A stretch of DNA of 64,000 nucleotides from Streptomyces sp. QL37 (GTDB lineage Bacteria > Actinomycetota > Actinomycetes > Streptomycetales > Streptomycetaceae), in the NCBI RefSeq assembly GCF_002941025.1, contig NZ_PTJS01000001.1, positions 5,275,472 to 5,339,471 of the forward strand, in the 5' to 3' direction. How positions within the stretch are numbered: position 1 is the first letter of the stretch; each line of letters opens with the position of its first letter. A model generated the notes under the pieces. It did not search any database. It saw only the letters and a program-made list of their open reading frames with translations, and was not told the origin of the DNA. Below are positions 50,800 through 59,285 of the stretch, in pieces. The translations under genes and the position numbers were made by a program.

Positions 50800-51759
50800 G
50801 TGGCGTATGTAAATCAGGCTATTAGGGTCAAGCAGCCCAGCCTCTCGCAGCTGCGCGCCTTCACGGCCGTGGCGGAGCATCTGCACTTCCGGGACGCGGC
50901 GGCAGCAATCGGGATGAGTCAGCCCGCGCTCTCCGGAGCGGTGTCCGCGCTGGAGGTGGCACTGGGTGTCCAGCTCATCGAGCGTACGACGCGCAAGGTG
51001 CTGCTCTCGCCGGCGGGGGAGCGCCTCGCGGTGCGGAGCCGGGCGGTGCTGGAGGCGCTCGGCGAGCTGATGGAGGAGGCCGAGGCGGTGCGCGCGCCGT
51101 TCACCGGGGTGCTCAGGCTCGGCGTGATCCCGACCGTCGCACCGTATCTGCTGCCGGCCGTGCTCCGGCTGGTCCATGAGCGCTACCCGGACCTGGATCT
51201 CCAGGTCCATGAGGAGCAGACCTCCTCGCTGCTGGAGGGGCTGGCGGCCGGCCGGCTGGACCTGCTGCTGCTCGCGGTGCCGCTGGGGGTGCCCGGCGTC
51301 ACGGAACTGCCGCTGTTCGACGAGGACTTCGTGCTCGTCATGGAGAAGCAGCACCAGCTCGCCGGGCGTACCGGCCTGCCGCGCGGCACACTGCGCGATC
51401 TGCCGCTGCTGCTGCTCGACGAGGGGCACTGCCTGCGCGACCAGGCGCTGGACATCTGCCGGGAGGCGGGGCGCACCCAGGGTGCCCCGGTGACGACGAC
51501 CGCGGCCGGGCTCTCCACGCTGGTCCAGCTCGTCGCGGGCGGGCTCGGGGTGACGCTGCTTCCGCGTACGGCGGTGACGGTGGAGACCGGGCGTAACGAG
51601 GCGCTGGCCACCGGGTACTTCGAGGACCCCGCGCCCTCCCGGCGGGTGGCGCTGGCGGTGCGCACGGGCTCGGCGAGGCACGAGGAGTTCGAGGAGCTCG
51701 CGGCCGCGCTGCGCGGGGCGATGGGGGCGCTGCCGGTCCGGGTGCCCGAGGAGGGGTGA
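50800..51759 (+). CDS. oxyR: LysR-family oxidative-stress regulator OxyR
   Basis: A 319-residue LysR regulator. N-terminal helix-turn-helix (about 12-70, RAFTAVAEHLHFRDAAAAIG, GMSQPALSGAVSALEVALG) and effector domain with redox cysteines in DEGHCLRDQALDICREAG, matching E. coli OxyR Cys199 and Cys208 in both position and context. It activates ahpCD on peroxide and represses itself. GTG 50800 has CGGAGGTG eight bases upstream. Convergent hairpin follows the stop. Confidence 0.95.
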   Translation: MAYVNQAIRVKQPSLSQLRAFTAVAEHLHFRDAAAAIGMSQPALSGAVSALEVALGVQLIERTTRKVLLSPAGERLAVRSRAVLEALGELMEEAEAVRAPFTGVLRLGVIPTVAPYLLPAVLRLVHERYPDLDLQVHEEQTSSLLEGLAAGRLDLLLLAVPLGVPGVTELPLFDEDFVLVMEKQHQLAGRTGLPRGTLRDLPLLLLDEGHCLRDQALDICREAGRTQGAPVTTTAAGLSTLVQLVAGGLGVTLLPRTAVTVETGRNEALATGYFEDPAPSRRVALAVRTGSARHEEFEELAAALRGAMGALPVRVPEEG

Positions 51760-51785
51760 GCGCGCCCCCCCGGCGCGCTCACCCC
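51753..51785. terminator. Bidirectional hairpin between oxyR and FtsX-like gene
   Basis: Fourteen-base arms GGGGTGAGCGCGCC (51753-51766) and complement (51772-51785) with a 5-base loop, overlapping the oxyR stop codon and placed before the stop of the convergent gene. Confidence 0.75.
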
Positions 51786-51790
51786 CGCCA

Positions 51791-54127
51791 TCACTCCGTA
51801 CGCAGCCCGTCCGGGCGCATCAGCCGCCACAGCAAGGGCAGGGAGAGCACGGTCACGGCCACGATGAGAGCCCCGCCCGCGCCCGCCATCGGCAGGAACA
51901 GCCACCACTGGGTGACCGGCTTGGCCAGCATCCACGTCAGCACGGCCCCCAGCCCCAGGCCGCCCGCCGTCGCGACCAGCAGGCCGACGACCACGGGGAG
52001 GGCGGTCTGCCAGAGCACCGACCAGCCGAGGGTGACCCGCCTGGTGCCGAAGGCGACCAGCACCGACAGCAGCCGCTTGCGCTCCCGGAGCTGCTCCAGC
52101 TGGGAGACCAGCATGGACACGGCGATCAGCATCAGAGTGGCCACCGCTCCCAGTCGCAACGCCGTCTGGACACTGGCGTACTGACGGTCACGCGCCACGG
52201 AGGTCAGGGTGGTGACCCGCATCGCGGGGTCGATCCTGGCCGCCGTGTTCCGCACGTGCTCGGCGACGTCCTCCACGCCCTTGTCGACCCTGAGCTGGGC
52301 CGTGATCAGGGCGTTCGGCAGGGTGCCCGGGTCGATCGCGCCGGGCGTCGCCATGATGCCCCAGTGCTCCTTGCCGAGCGGGTCGAGCCCGGCCCGCACG
52401 GTCGGGGCCCCGGCCGGCAGGGTCCAGAGCATCGACTTCGCACCCGGCTCCAGGCCGTGGGAGGAGTTGAGCTCGATCTCCTCGCCCTTGCGCGCCGTCT
52501 CGTCGATCCAGTCGGCCTGCTCCTTGTCGCCCTTCGGGTGGACGACGAACACGTCCCCCTCCTTGCACGAACCGATCGCCGCCAGCTCCTTCAGGGTGGC
52601 GCAGTCGCCCACGGTCAGGGTGGTGGTGGGCTGCATCTCGTCCTGCCCGTACGTCCCCGGCTTGGTCACGTACGTCTCGACCGTGCCGATGACGGTCTCG
52701 ACCCCCTCGGTCGCCCGGAAGTCCTCGATGGTCCTGGCGGCGGCCTCCCCGCTCACGTCCTCGGAGAAGGTGGTGAACTGCGCCCGGGACGGGTCCTGCC
52801 CGGTCATCCGCTCGAACTCGTCCCCCATCGCGGCGAACAGCATCTGCAGGGCGACCGCGCCCGCCACCGCGACCGTGATGCCGCTGACCGCGCGGGACGC
52901 CGCCCCACTGGTCAGCTGGAGCCTGCGGACGGCGAGCTGCCAGGGCAGCGGCCCGCCGCGCAGCCGCTGCACGACCGCCTCGACCAGCCAGGGGAGCAGC
53001 AGCGCGAGCCCGACCAGGACCAGCACGGCGCCGGCCGCGATCGGGTACGGGTTGACGGGGGTGAACTCGTCCACGCGCCCCGTCAGTGCCAGCACGGCGA
53101 TCCCCGCGGCCGGCACCAGCAGCCGCCACCAGAGGCGGCGCCGCCGACCGGTGGTGTTGCGTACGACGCCGAGCGGTTCGATGACCACGGAGCGCAGGGC
53201 GGCGAGGGTGACGAGCACCGCGGCGAGGGGCACCGCCACCGCGATCAGCGCGGTCAGCCACCCGGCGGGGACCAGGTCGGAGGGGAAGGCGCTGTGGCCC
53301 CACAGCTCCACCTCGCCCACGAATCCGCGGCCGGTCAGGAAGAACGCCGCCCCCGCCAGCAGGCCGAGCAGGGAGCCGAAGAGGGCCTCACCCGCGGCGA
53401 TCCTGCGGGTCGCCCGGATGTCCGTACCGACCAGGCGCAGGGCGGCCAGCCGGCGGTCCCGGCGTTCGCCGCCGAACCGTACGGCGGTGGCGATGAAGAT
53501 CGCCACGGGGACGAGGAGCACGACGCAGATGATGATGACCAGGACGACCAGGGCGGGCGGCAGCTCGTCGCTCCAGTCCCTGTCCCCGTAACCGCCCACC
53601 CGGTGACCGCCGGTGGAGGGGGTCAGGGTGTCGCTGCCCGCGTAGTAGTACAGCTCTCCCGGGGAGAGCAGGCCCGCGTCACCGATCGTCGCGGAGATCC
53701 GGTACGGGAGGCGCTCCTTGAGGAGGCTGCCCTCCGGCGAGGCCAGCAGTTCCTTGAGGGCGGGTGAGGCGACCATCTCGCCCGGGGCGGGGAGGGACCC
53801 GACCCCGGGAGGGGTGACCGGGTGCGCGCCGTCCGGCCGCATCAGGAAACCGGTGACGACCTGCCCCCTGAACTCCGTGTCCGCACCGATCCGGAGCACG
53901 GTGGTGTCGGACTTCTCGACCTTCCCGTTCCAGGAGGCCGCGCCCTCCGCCCGGGCGCGGTCGCGTGCGGAACGCTCGTCCAGCAGATGGGGGACCGACG
54001 AGGCGACCAGCAGCAGCGCCACACCGAGGCCCACCCCGACGGCGGTGAGCGCGGTCCGCGCCCAGCCCTCGCGCCCGCCCGCGGCGGCGAAGCGTATGCC
54101 GAGGCCGAGGTCACGCAGCCAGGTCAT
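51791..54127 (-). CDS. ABC transporter permease, FtsX/MacB-like
   Basis: A 778-residue ABC permease with two FtsX domains. Helices occur near residues 25-45, about 195-385 (several), 415-470 and the last 130 residues; large extracellular loops lie at 45-190 and 470-640. ARTALTAVGVGLGVALLLVA and the RRIAAGEALFGSLLGLLAGA segment are typical. The gene overlaps the ATPase stop by four bases. It is likely exporting a peptide or lipid, or acts in envelope signalling under PadR control. Confidence 0.9.
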   Translation of the reverse strand: MTWLRDLGLGIRFAAAGGREGWARTALTAVGVGLGVALLLVASSVPHLLDERSARDRARAEGAASWNGKVEKSDTTVLRIGADTEFRGQVVTGFLMRPDGAHPVTPPGVGSLPAPGEMVASPALKELLASPEGSLLKERLPYRISATIGDAGLLSPGELYYYAGSDTLTPSTGGHRVGGYGDRDWSDELPPALVVLVIIICVVLLVPVAIFIATAVRFGGERRDRRLAALRLVGTDIRATRRIAAGEALFGSLLGLLAGAAFFLTGRGFVGEVELWGHSAFPSDLVPAGWLTALIAVAVPLAAVLVTLAALRSVVIEPLGVVRNTTGRRRRLWWRLLVPAAGIAVLALTGRVDEFTPVNPYPIAAGAVLVLVGLALLLPWLVEAVVQRLRGGPLPWQLAVRRLQLTSGAASRAVSGITVAVAGAVALQMLFAAMGDEFERMTGQDPSRAQFTTFSEDVSGEAAARTIEDFRATEGVETVIGTVETYVTKPGTYGQDEMQPTTTLTVGDCATLKELAAIGSCKEGDVFVVHPKGDKEQADWIDETARKGEEIELNSSHGLEPGAKSMLWTLPAGAPTVRAGLDPLGKEHWGIMATPGAIDPGTLPNALITAQLRVDKGVEDVAEHVRNTAARIDPAMRVTTLTSVARDRQYASVQTALRLGAVATLMLIAVSMLVSQLEQLRERKRLLSVLVAFGTRRVTLGWSVLWQTALPVVVGLLVATAGGLGLGAVLTWMLAKPVTQWWLFLPMAGAGGALIVAVTVLSLPLLWRLMRPDGLRTE

Positions 54128-54810
54128 ACGGCGTACTCCAGATCGCGGCACCGGCCGTCGCGTACGACGATGTCGCGGTCCGAGTAGGCGGCGACCCGCG
54201 CCTCGTGCGTGACGAGCACGACGGCCGTGTTCGCCAGCCGCGCGGATTCGGTGAGCAGCTCCATCACCCGCTCGCCGTTGAGGGAGTCCAGCGCCCCCGT
54301 CGGCTCGTCGGCGAAGATCACCTTGGGGGAGGCGACCAGGGCGCGGGCCACGGCGACGCGCTGGCCCTGACCGCCGGACACCTGGCCGGGGCGCTGTGCG
54401 GCGAGGTCTTCGACCTCCAGGCGCTCCAGCCACTCCCGGGAGGTGCGTTCGGCCTCCTTGCGCTTGGCGCCGTTGAGGCGGAGCGGCAGGGCGACGTTCT
54501 CCAGGCAGGTGAGCTCGGGGACGAGCTGACCGAACTGGAAGACGAAACCGAAGTCGCTGCGGCGCAGGGCGCTGCGCTCGGCGTCGGACATCGCGGACAG
54601 CTCTCGGCCGCCGTAGGTGATGGTCCCCGAGTCGGGGGTGACGATCCCGGCGAGGCAGTGCAGCAGCGTCGACTTGCCGGAGCCGGAGGGGCCCATGACG
54701 GCGACGACCTCGCCGGGGTGGACGGAGAAGGAGGCGCCGTCGAGTGCGGGGGTCGAGCCGTAGATCTTGTGGAGGTCGTGGGCGGCGAGCAGGGAGCCGG
54801 CGGGGGTCAC
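54124..54810 (-). CDS. ABC transporter ATP-binding protein (MacB/LolD type)
   Basis: A 228-residue ABC ATPase. Walker A is MGPSGSGKSTLLHCLAG (about 38-54), Q-loop FVFQFGQLVPELT, signature SGGQGQRVAVARAL and Walker B KVIFADEPTGALDSLNG. The GALDS motif fits the MacB/LolD subclass. Start GTG 54810 overlaps the PadR stop (GTGA), and its stop overlaps the permease start (ATGA-type), so the three are one transcript. Confidence 0.94.
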   Translation of the reverse strand: MTPAGSLLAAHDLHKIYGSTPALDGASFSVHPGEVVAVMGPSGSGKSTLLHCLAGIVTPDSGTITYGGRELSAMSDAERSALRRSDFGFVFQFGQLVPELTCLENVALPLRLNGAKRKEAERTSREWLERLEVEDLAAQRPGQVSGGQGQRVAVARALVASPKVIFADEPTGALDSLNGERVMELLTESARLANTAVVLVTHEARVAAYSDRDIVVRDGRCRDLEYAV

Positions 54811-55331
54811 GGGGCGACCACCTCGGCGAGCTTGCCGAGCCGGGCGGCGGTCAGTTCCAGCCAGCGCAGATCGGCTTCGAGGTGGAACAGGGCGTGGTCG
54901 CAGATCAGCTGGTCGGCGAGGTCGCCCTGGCGCTTGCGGTCGGTGAGGATGCGCATCAGGCGCAGGTGCTCGGAGCGCTGGGCGTCCAGGATGTCGGCGG
55001 CGTCGCGGCCGGTGAGCAGCGCGAGGACGACCTTCGTGTACAGGGTCGACTGGAGGTACGGCTCGGGCTTCTCGGGCTGCGCGAGCCAGGAGCTGACGTC
55101 GGTGATGCCCGCGTCGGTGATGGCGTACCGCTTGCGCTCGGGCCCGCCGTCCGTCTCGACGCCGTCGACCTCGACGAGCCCGTTCTTGAGCAGGCGGGAC
55201 ATGGTCGCGTAGACCTGGCCGTAGTGCAGGGGGCGATCGTGCCCGAACTTCTCGTCGAAGGCGCGCTTGAGGTCGTAGCCGTGCCGGGGGCCGGACTCCA
55301 GGAGCCCGAGGAGAGTGTGACCGATTGACAT
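54807..55331 (-). CDS. PadR-family transcriptional regulator
   Basis: A 174-residue PadR repressor: winged helix (LLGLLESGPRHGYDLKRAF, then GQVYATMSRLLKNGLVEVD) and a helical C-terminal dimerisation domain (RLMRILTDRKRQGDLADQLI, DLRWLELTAARLGKL). It is first in the transcript with the ABC transporter, as commonly seen. The promoter carries tandem ATGTATA-type sites at 55341-55370, where it should autoregulate. Confidence 0.92.
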   Translation of the reverse strand: MSIGHTLLGLLESGPRHGYDLKRAFDEKFGHDRPLHYGQVYATMSRLLKNGLVEVDGVETDGGPERKRYAITDAGITDVSSWLAQPEKPEPYLQSTLYTKVVLALLTGRDAADILDAQRSEHLRLMRILTDRKRQGDLADQLICDHALFHLEADLRWLELTAARLGKLAEVVAP

Positions 55332-55340
55332 GGCGCGCAC

Positions 55341-55370
55341 TATACATGGCATGTATACCCGGCATGTATA
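55341..55370. promoter_or_regulatory. PadR operator upstream of ABC operon
   Basis: Palindrome TATACATGGCATGTATA (55341-55357) with a second GCATGTATA half-site (55362-55370), typical of PadR operators (ATGTAT...ATACAT). It overlaps the region a few bases upstream of the PadR start, so binding would block transcription. Confidence 0.7.
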
Positions 55371-55487
55371 CGGATCTGCGGGCCCGGGGCGGACCCGCCT
55401 CAAGGGCTCCGCCCCCGAACCCCCGCGCCTCGATCGCCGGCGGGGCTTGAATGTGCGGGCCTGTGCCGGGAGGGTGCAGGGGCGGAA

Positions 55488-55757
55488 TCATTCCGGTGGT
55501 TCGGGCCGCTCCTGGGGTGAGCTCTTCGGGGGCCGCCCCCGGCGGGGGATCGGCGCCGCACCGCCCGGGAGCCGGCCCGCCTCGGCCAGCGCCCGCCGCA
55601 GCAGGAACTCGATCTGCGCGTTCGCGCTGCGGAGCTCGTCCGACGCCCACCGGGCCAGCGCGTCGTGCACCGCCGGGTCGAGCCGCAGCAGCATCTGCTT
55701 GCGGGCGGGGCCGCGCCGGGCCGGCCGGCCGGGGGGAGGGGCCGCGTCGTCGGTCAC
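55488..55757 (-). CDS. Small DNA-binding-like (Arc/RHH-type) protein
   Basis: An 89-residue basic protein. The core KQMLLRLDPAVHDALARWAS with a following ELRSANAQIEFLLRRALAEA helix fits the ribbon-helix-helix pattern (beta strand, two helices) seen in Arc/MetJ-like proteins; Pro/Arg-rich tails flank it. GTG 55757 overlaps the stop of the SPFH gene (GTGA). It may regulate that gene or act in DNA binding; no toxin partner is present. Confidence 0.75.
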   Translation of the reverse strand: MTDDAAPPPGRPARRGPARKQMLLRLDPAVHDALARWASDELRSANAQIEFLLRRALAEAGRLPGGAAPIPRRGRPPKSSPQERPEPPE

Positions 55758-56725
55758 TGGTAGAGCGTGCCCGTGTTCAGGACCGGCTGCGCCGCGCGGT
55801 CACCGCAGAGGACCACCATCAGGTTGCTGACCATCGCGGCCTTCCGCTCCGAGTCCAGCTCGACGATGTCCTGCTCGGCGATCCGGGTGAGGGCCATCTC
55901 GACCATGCCCACCGCGCCCTCGACGATCTGCTGGCGCGCCGCGACGACCGCGCCGGCCTGCTGCCGCTGGAGCATCGCCGAGGCGATCTCGGGGGCGTAC
56001 GCGAGGTGGCTGAAACGGGACTCGATGATGCGTACGCCCGCCGCCTGCACCCGGGCCGTGAGCTCGACCGCGAGCTTCTCGGTGATCTCCTCGGCGTTGC
56101 CCCGCAGGGAGAGTCCGCCCTCCTCGTGGGCGTCGTACGGGTACTCGATCGCGATGTGCCGGACCGCCGCCTCGGTCTGGGTGGCGACGAACTCCAGGAA
56201 GTCGTCGACCTCGAAGAGCGCCTGCGCGGTGTCCTCGACCTTCCAGACGACGATCGCCGCGAGTTCGATCGGGTTGCCGTAGGCGTCGTTGACCTTCAGG
56301 ACGGCCGTCTCGTGGTTGCGGACCCGGGTGGAGATCTTGCGGCTCGACGTCAGCGGGTTGATCCACCGCAGGCCGTCCGCGCGGATCGTGCCGACGTAGC
56401 GGCCGAAGAGCTGGATGACCCGGGCCTCGCCCGGAGCGACCATCTTCACACCGCTCATGCAGAAAAAGGAGGCGATGGTCAGCAGCAGCCCGAGGATGAA
56501 CAGAGGGATGCCGGCGCCGTTGTGGCCGTTCGAGCCGAGGACACCTCCGATGATGGCCAGGGCCACGCCCAGGAACACCCCGAAGACGGTCAGGAGCAGG
56601 CCGAGGCCGCCGGGGATGGAGTGGGCGGTCGTCTCCCTGACCTGGGGCGCGGGCATCTCAGGGGCGTCGGGTGTCAGGTCGGCGCCGGGGTCGGTGGTGC
56701 CGGGCAGGTCGTGTGGTGCGGACAT
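55754..56725 (-). CDS. SPFH/band-7 family membrane protein
   Basis: A 323-residue SPFH (stomatin/prohibitin/flotillin) protein. Two close hydrophobic segments (about 40-65 and 70-90) are followed by the band-7 domain ([20 protein letters not shown] to about residue 290), with [20 protein letters not shown] and [20 protein letters not shown]. Such proteins form oligomers in membrane microdomains. ATG 56725 with GGGGGAC upstream. Coupled to the RHH-like gene. Confidence 0.9.
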   Translation of the reverse strand: MSAPHDLPGTTDPGADLTPDAPEMPAPQVRETTAHSIPGGLGLLLTVFGVFLGVALAIIGGVLGSNGHNGAGIPLFILGLLLTIASFFCMSGVKMVAPGEARVIQLFGRYVGTIRADGLRWINPLTSSRKISTRVRNHETAVLKVNDAYGNPIELAAIVVWKVEDTAQALFEVDDFLEFVATQTEAAVRHIAIEYPYDAHEEGGLSLRGNAEEITEKLAVELTARVQAAGVRIIESRFSHLAYAPEIASAMLQRQQAGAVVAARQQIVEGAVGMVEMALTRIAEQDIVELDSERKAAMVSNLMVVLCGDRAAQPVLNTGTLYQ

Positions 56726-56762
56726 GGGTCCCCCGTCTCGTACGGCATAGCGCCGCGCTAGC

Positions 56763-56778
56763 AATGTGATTACACATT
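56763..56778. promoter_or_regulatory. Dyad AATGTGATTACACATT upstream of SPFH gene
   Basis: Six-base arms (AATGTG/CACATT) around ATTA, 38-53 bases upstream of the SPFH start, in the likely promoter. The binding protein is unknown. Confidence 0.4.
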
Positions 56779-56947
56779 AATGCTTCTCGCAACCTTGTGC
56801 ATCCCTCGGGAGTCGGTTCCTTCAGGGGTGGGTGCTGATTCTCACGTCCGGAAAAGACCGGATCGCTTGTCATTTGTCCAGGCTTTCAGTGTTAGCTGGC
56901 AGGTCTGACCGGATCGGTACGAGCAGGAGAACAGGAGCACCACAGCG

Positions 56948-59179
56948 ATGGGTCGAGCGGATGCGCGACGAGCCCAGGGGCGGGGAGCGCGCCGGGCCGA
57001 CCGGAGCGGCGGCATACGCCGGCTCTTCACCTGGCGGAAGATCCTGGGCACCTTCTTCGGTCTCTGCCTGCTCGCGATGGGCGTCTTCGCGGCCCTCTAC
57101 GTCTACGTGGACGTGCCTGAGGCCAACGCCCAGGCCCAGAAGCAGAGCAACGTCTACAAGTACAGCGACGGCACACTCCTCGCCCGGAGCAACTCCGAGG
57201 TCAACCGGGAGATAGTCGACCTGGACGTCGTGCCGAAGGCGGTCCAGCACTCCTTCGTCGCCGCCGAGAACAAGTCCTTCTACCGGGACCAGGGCGTCGA
57301 CCTCAAGGGCACCGCACGCGGCCTGTTCAACACCCTCTCCGGCAAGGGCAAGCAGGGTGGCTCCACGATCACCCAGCAGTACGTGAAGAACTACTACCTC
57401 ACGCAGGACCAGACGGTCACCCGCAAGCTCAAGGAGCTGGTGATCTCCCTCAAGGTCGACCAGCGCATGGAGAAGGACGACATCCTCGCCGGGTACCTCA
57501 ACACGGTCTACTACGGACGCGGCGCGAGCGGCATCCAGGCGGCGGCGCAGGCCTACTACGGCGTCGACGCCAAGGATCTCGACACCGCCCAGGGCGCCTA
57601 TCTCGCGGCCCTGCTCCAGGCCCCCAGCCAGTACGACTGGGCGAACGCCACCCCCGGTGGCAAGAAGCTCGTCAAGGAACGCTGGGCCTACACGCTGAAC
57701 AACATGGTGGACGAGGGCTGGCTGGACAAGGCCGAGCGGGACAAGATGACCTTCCCCGTCCCGGACGCGCCCAAGGCGGCCCCCGGCATGGAGGGTCAGA
57801 CCGGCTACCTCGTCGAGGCCGCGAACGACGAGATGAAGCGGCAGGGCGTCACCGAGGAGGAGCTGGACGCCGGCGGCTGGACGGTCACCCTCAACATCGA
57901 CAAGAAGCGGCAGAAGCAGCTGGAGAAGTCGGTCGCCGATCAGCTGGAGAACCAGCTCGACCGCAAGAACAGCAAGGTCGACGCGACCGTCCAGGCCGGC
58001 GCCACCTCCGTGGACCCGAAGACGGGCAAGGTGGTCGCGCTGTACGGCGGTGTCGGCGCGACGGAGCACTACATCTCCAACGCCACCCGCCAGGACTACC
58101 AGCCGGCCTCCACCTTCAAGCCGCTGGTGCTCGCCTCCGCCCTGGAGAACGAGTCGGTCACCCAGGACGGCAACCTGATCGGCCTGAACACGGTCTACGA
58201 CGGCACCAGCAAGCGCCCGGTCGTCGGCAGCGACACCCCGTTCGCCCCGCAGAACGAGGACGACATCAGCTACGACAGTCCGACCGTCCAGAGGGCGATG
58301 GACAAGTCGATCAACTCCGTCTTCGCGCAGATGGTCGTCGACGTCGGCCCGAGCGCCGTGAAGAGGACCGCGCTGGACATGGGCGTGCCGGACAAGAACT
58401 TCCCGGAGCGTCCCGCGATCACGCTCGGCACGATGAACGCCTCGACGTGGGACATGGCCGGGGTCTACGCCACGCTCGACAACCACGGCAAGAAGGTCAC
58501 CCCGACCATCGTGAAGTCGGCCGAGCACCGCGACCGCACCATGGAGCCCGTCGACGGCGTGGGCGGCCAGGCGATCAGCCGCGCGTCCGCCGACACCGTG
58601 ACGAAGGCGCTGACCGAGGTCGTCGACATCGGTTCGGGCCGGGAGGCCAACACCTCCGCCTACGACGCGGCCGGCAAGACAGGCACCTCCGAGGACAACA
58701 AGGCCGCCTGGTTCGCGGCCTACACCCCGGAGCTCACCACGGCCGTGGCGCTCTTCGGTGAGTCCACCGCCGACGGCGGCGGCCAGGTCAGCCTCACCGG
58801 CACGGCCAACTCCGGCCGGGCCAACGGTGGCGGGTTCCCCGCCAAGATCTGGGCCGACTACACCCTGGGCGCGCTCGGGGGCGGCTCCGACGCCACATTC
58901 GACCTGCAAGGAGTCGAGGAGGGCGAGACGCCGGTGACCGAGACCCCCTCGGCCACCCCGTCCGAGACCGAGGAACCGTCGGAGACGCCGTCCGAGGAGC
59001 CCGAGACGCCCAGCGAGACGCCGAGCGAGACCCCCAGCGAGGAGTCGCCCCCGGCCGAGACGCCGAGCGAGACCCCCTCCGGGTCGCCGAGCGGGTCACC
59101 CAGCACGACGAAGGACCCCGAGGACGGTGACCGGCCGCCGGGCGAGCGGCCCGGCGGCGAGGACCTGCTGGGGCAGTAG
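56948..59179 (+). CDS. Bifunctional penicillin-binding protein (class A)
   Basis: A 743-residue class A PBP. One N-terminal helix (about 35-58), then a GT51 transglycosylase domain (FVAAENKSFYRDQGVD, GGSTITQQYVKNYYL, RKLKELVISLKVD) and a transpeptidase domain with SxxK in PASTFKPLVLA (about residue 386), SxN in MDKSINSVFAQ and KTG in AAGKTGTSEDNKA. The C-terminal tail (about 660-743) is Ser/Thr/Glu/Pro repeats and disordered. It builds cell-wall glycan and crosslinks. AGGAGC lies ahead of ATG 56948. Confidence 0.95.
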   Translation: MGRADARRAQGRGARRADRSGGIRRLFTWRKILGTFFGLCLLAMGVFAALYVYVDVPEANAQAQKQSNVYKYSDGTLLARSNSEVNREIVDLDVVPKAVQHSFVAAENKSFYRDQGVDLKGTARGLFNTLSGKGKQGGSTITQQYVKNYYLTQDQTVTRKLKELVISLKVDQRMEKDDILAGYLNTVYYGRGASGIQAAAQAYYGVDAKDLDTAQGAYLAALLQAPSQYDWANATPGGKKLVKERWAYTLNNMVDEGWLDKAERDKMTFPVPDAPKAAPGMEGQTGYLVEAANDEMKRQGVTEEELDAGGWTVTLNIDKKRQKQLEKSVADQLENQLDRKNSKVDATVQAGATSVDPKTGKVVALYGGVGATEHYISNATRQDYQPASTFKPLVLASALENESVTQDGNLIGLNTVYDGTSKRPVVGSDTPFAPQNEDDISYDSPTVQRAMDKSINSVFAQMVVDVGPSAVKRTALDMGVPDKNFPERPAITLGTMNASTWDMAGVYATLDNHGKKVTPTIVKSAEHRDRTMEPVDGVGGQAISRASADTVTKALTEVVDIGSGREANTSAYDAAGKTGTSEDNKAAWFAAYTPELTTAVALFGESTADGGGQVSLTGTANSGRANGGGFPAKIWADYTLGALGGGSDATFDLQGVEEGETPVTETPSATPSETEEPSETPSEEPETPSETPSETPSEESPPAETPSETPSGSPSGSPSTTKDPEDGDRPPGERPGGEDLLGQ

Positions 59180-59185
59180 AGACGC

Positions 59186-59222
59186 GTGAGGGGCGGGTGC
59201 CGACTCGGCACCCGCCCCTCAC
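59186..59222 (+). terminator. Hairpin terminator after PBP gene
   Basis: Sixteen-base arms GTGAGGGGCGGGTGCC (59186-59201) and complement (59207-59222) with 5-base loop. Confidence 0.85.
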
Positions 59223-59285
59223 ACATGTCCCGGCGTCAGCCGCCGTTGTCCCTCCTGGCCCGGGCCGGCCCGGATGGCCGGTCCC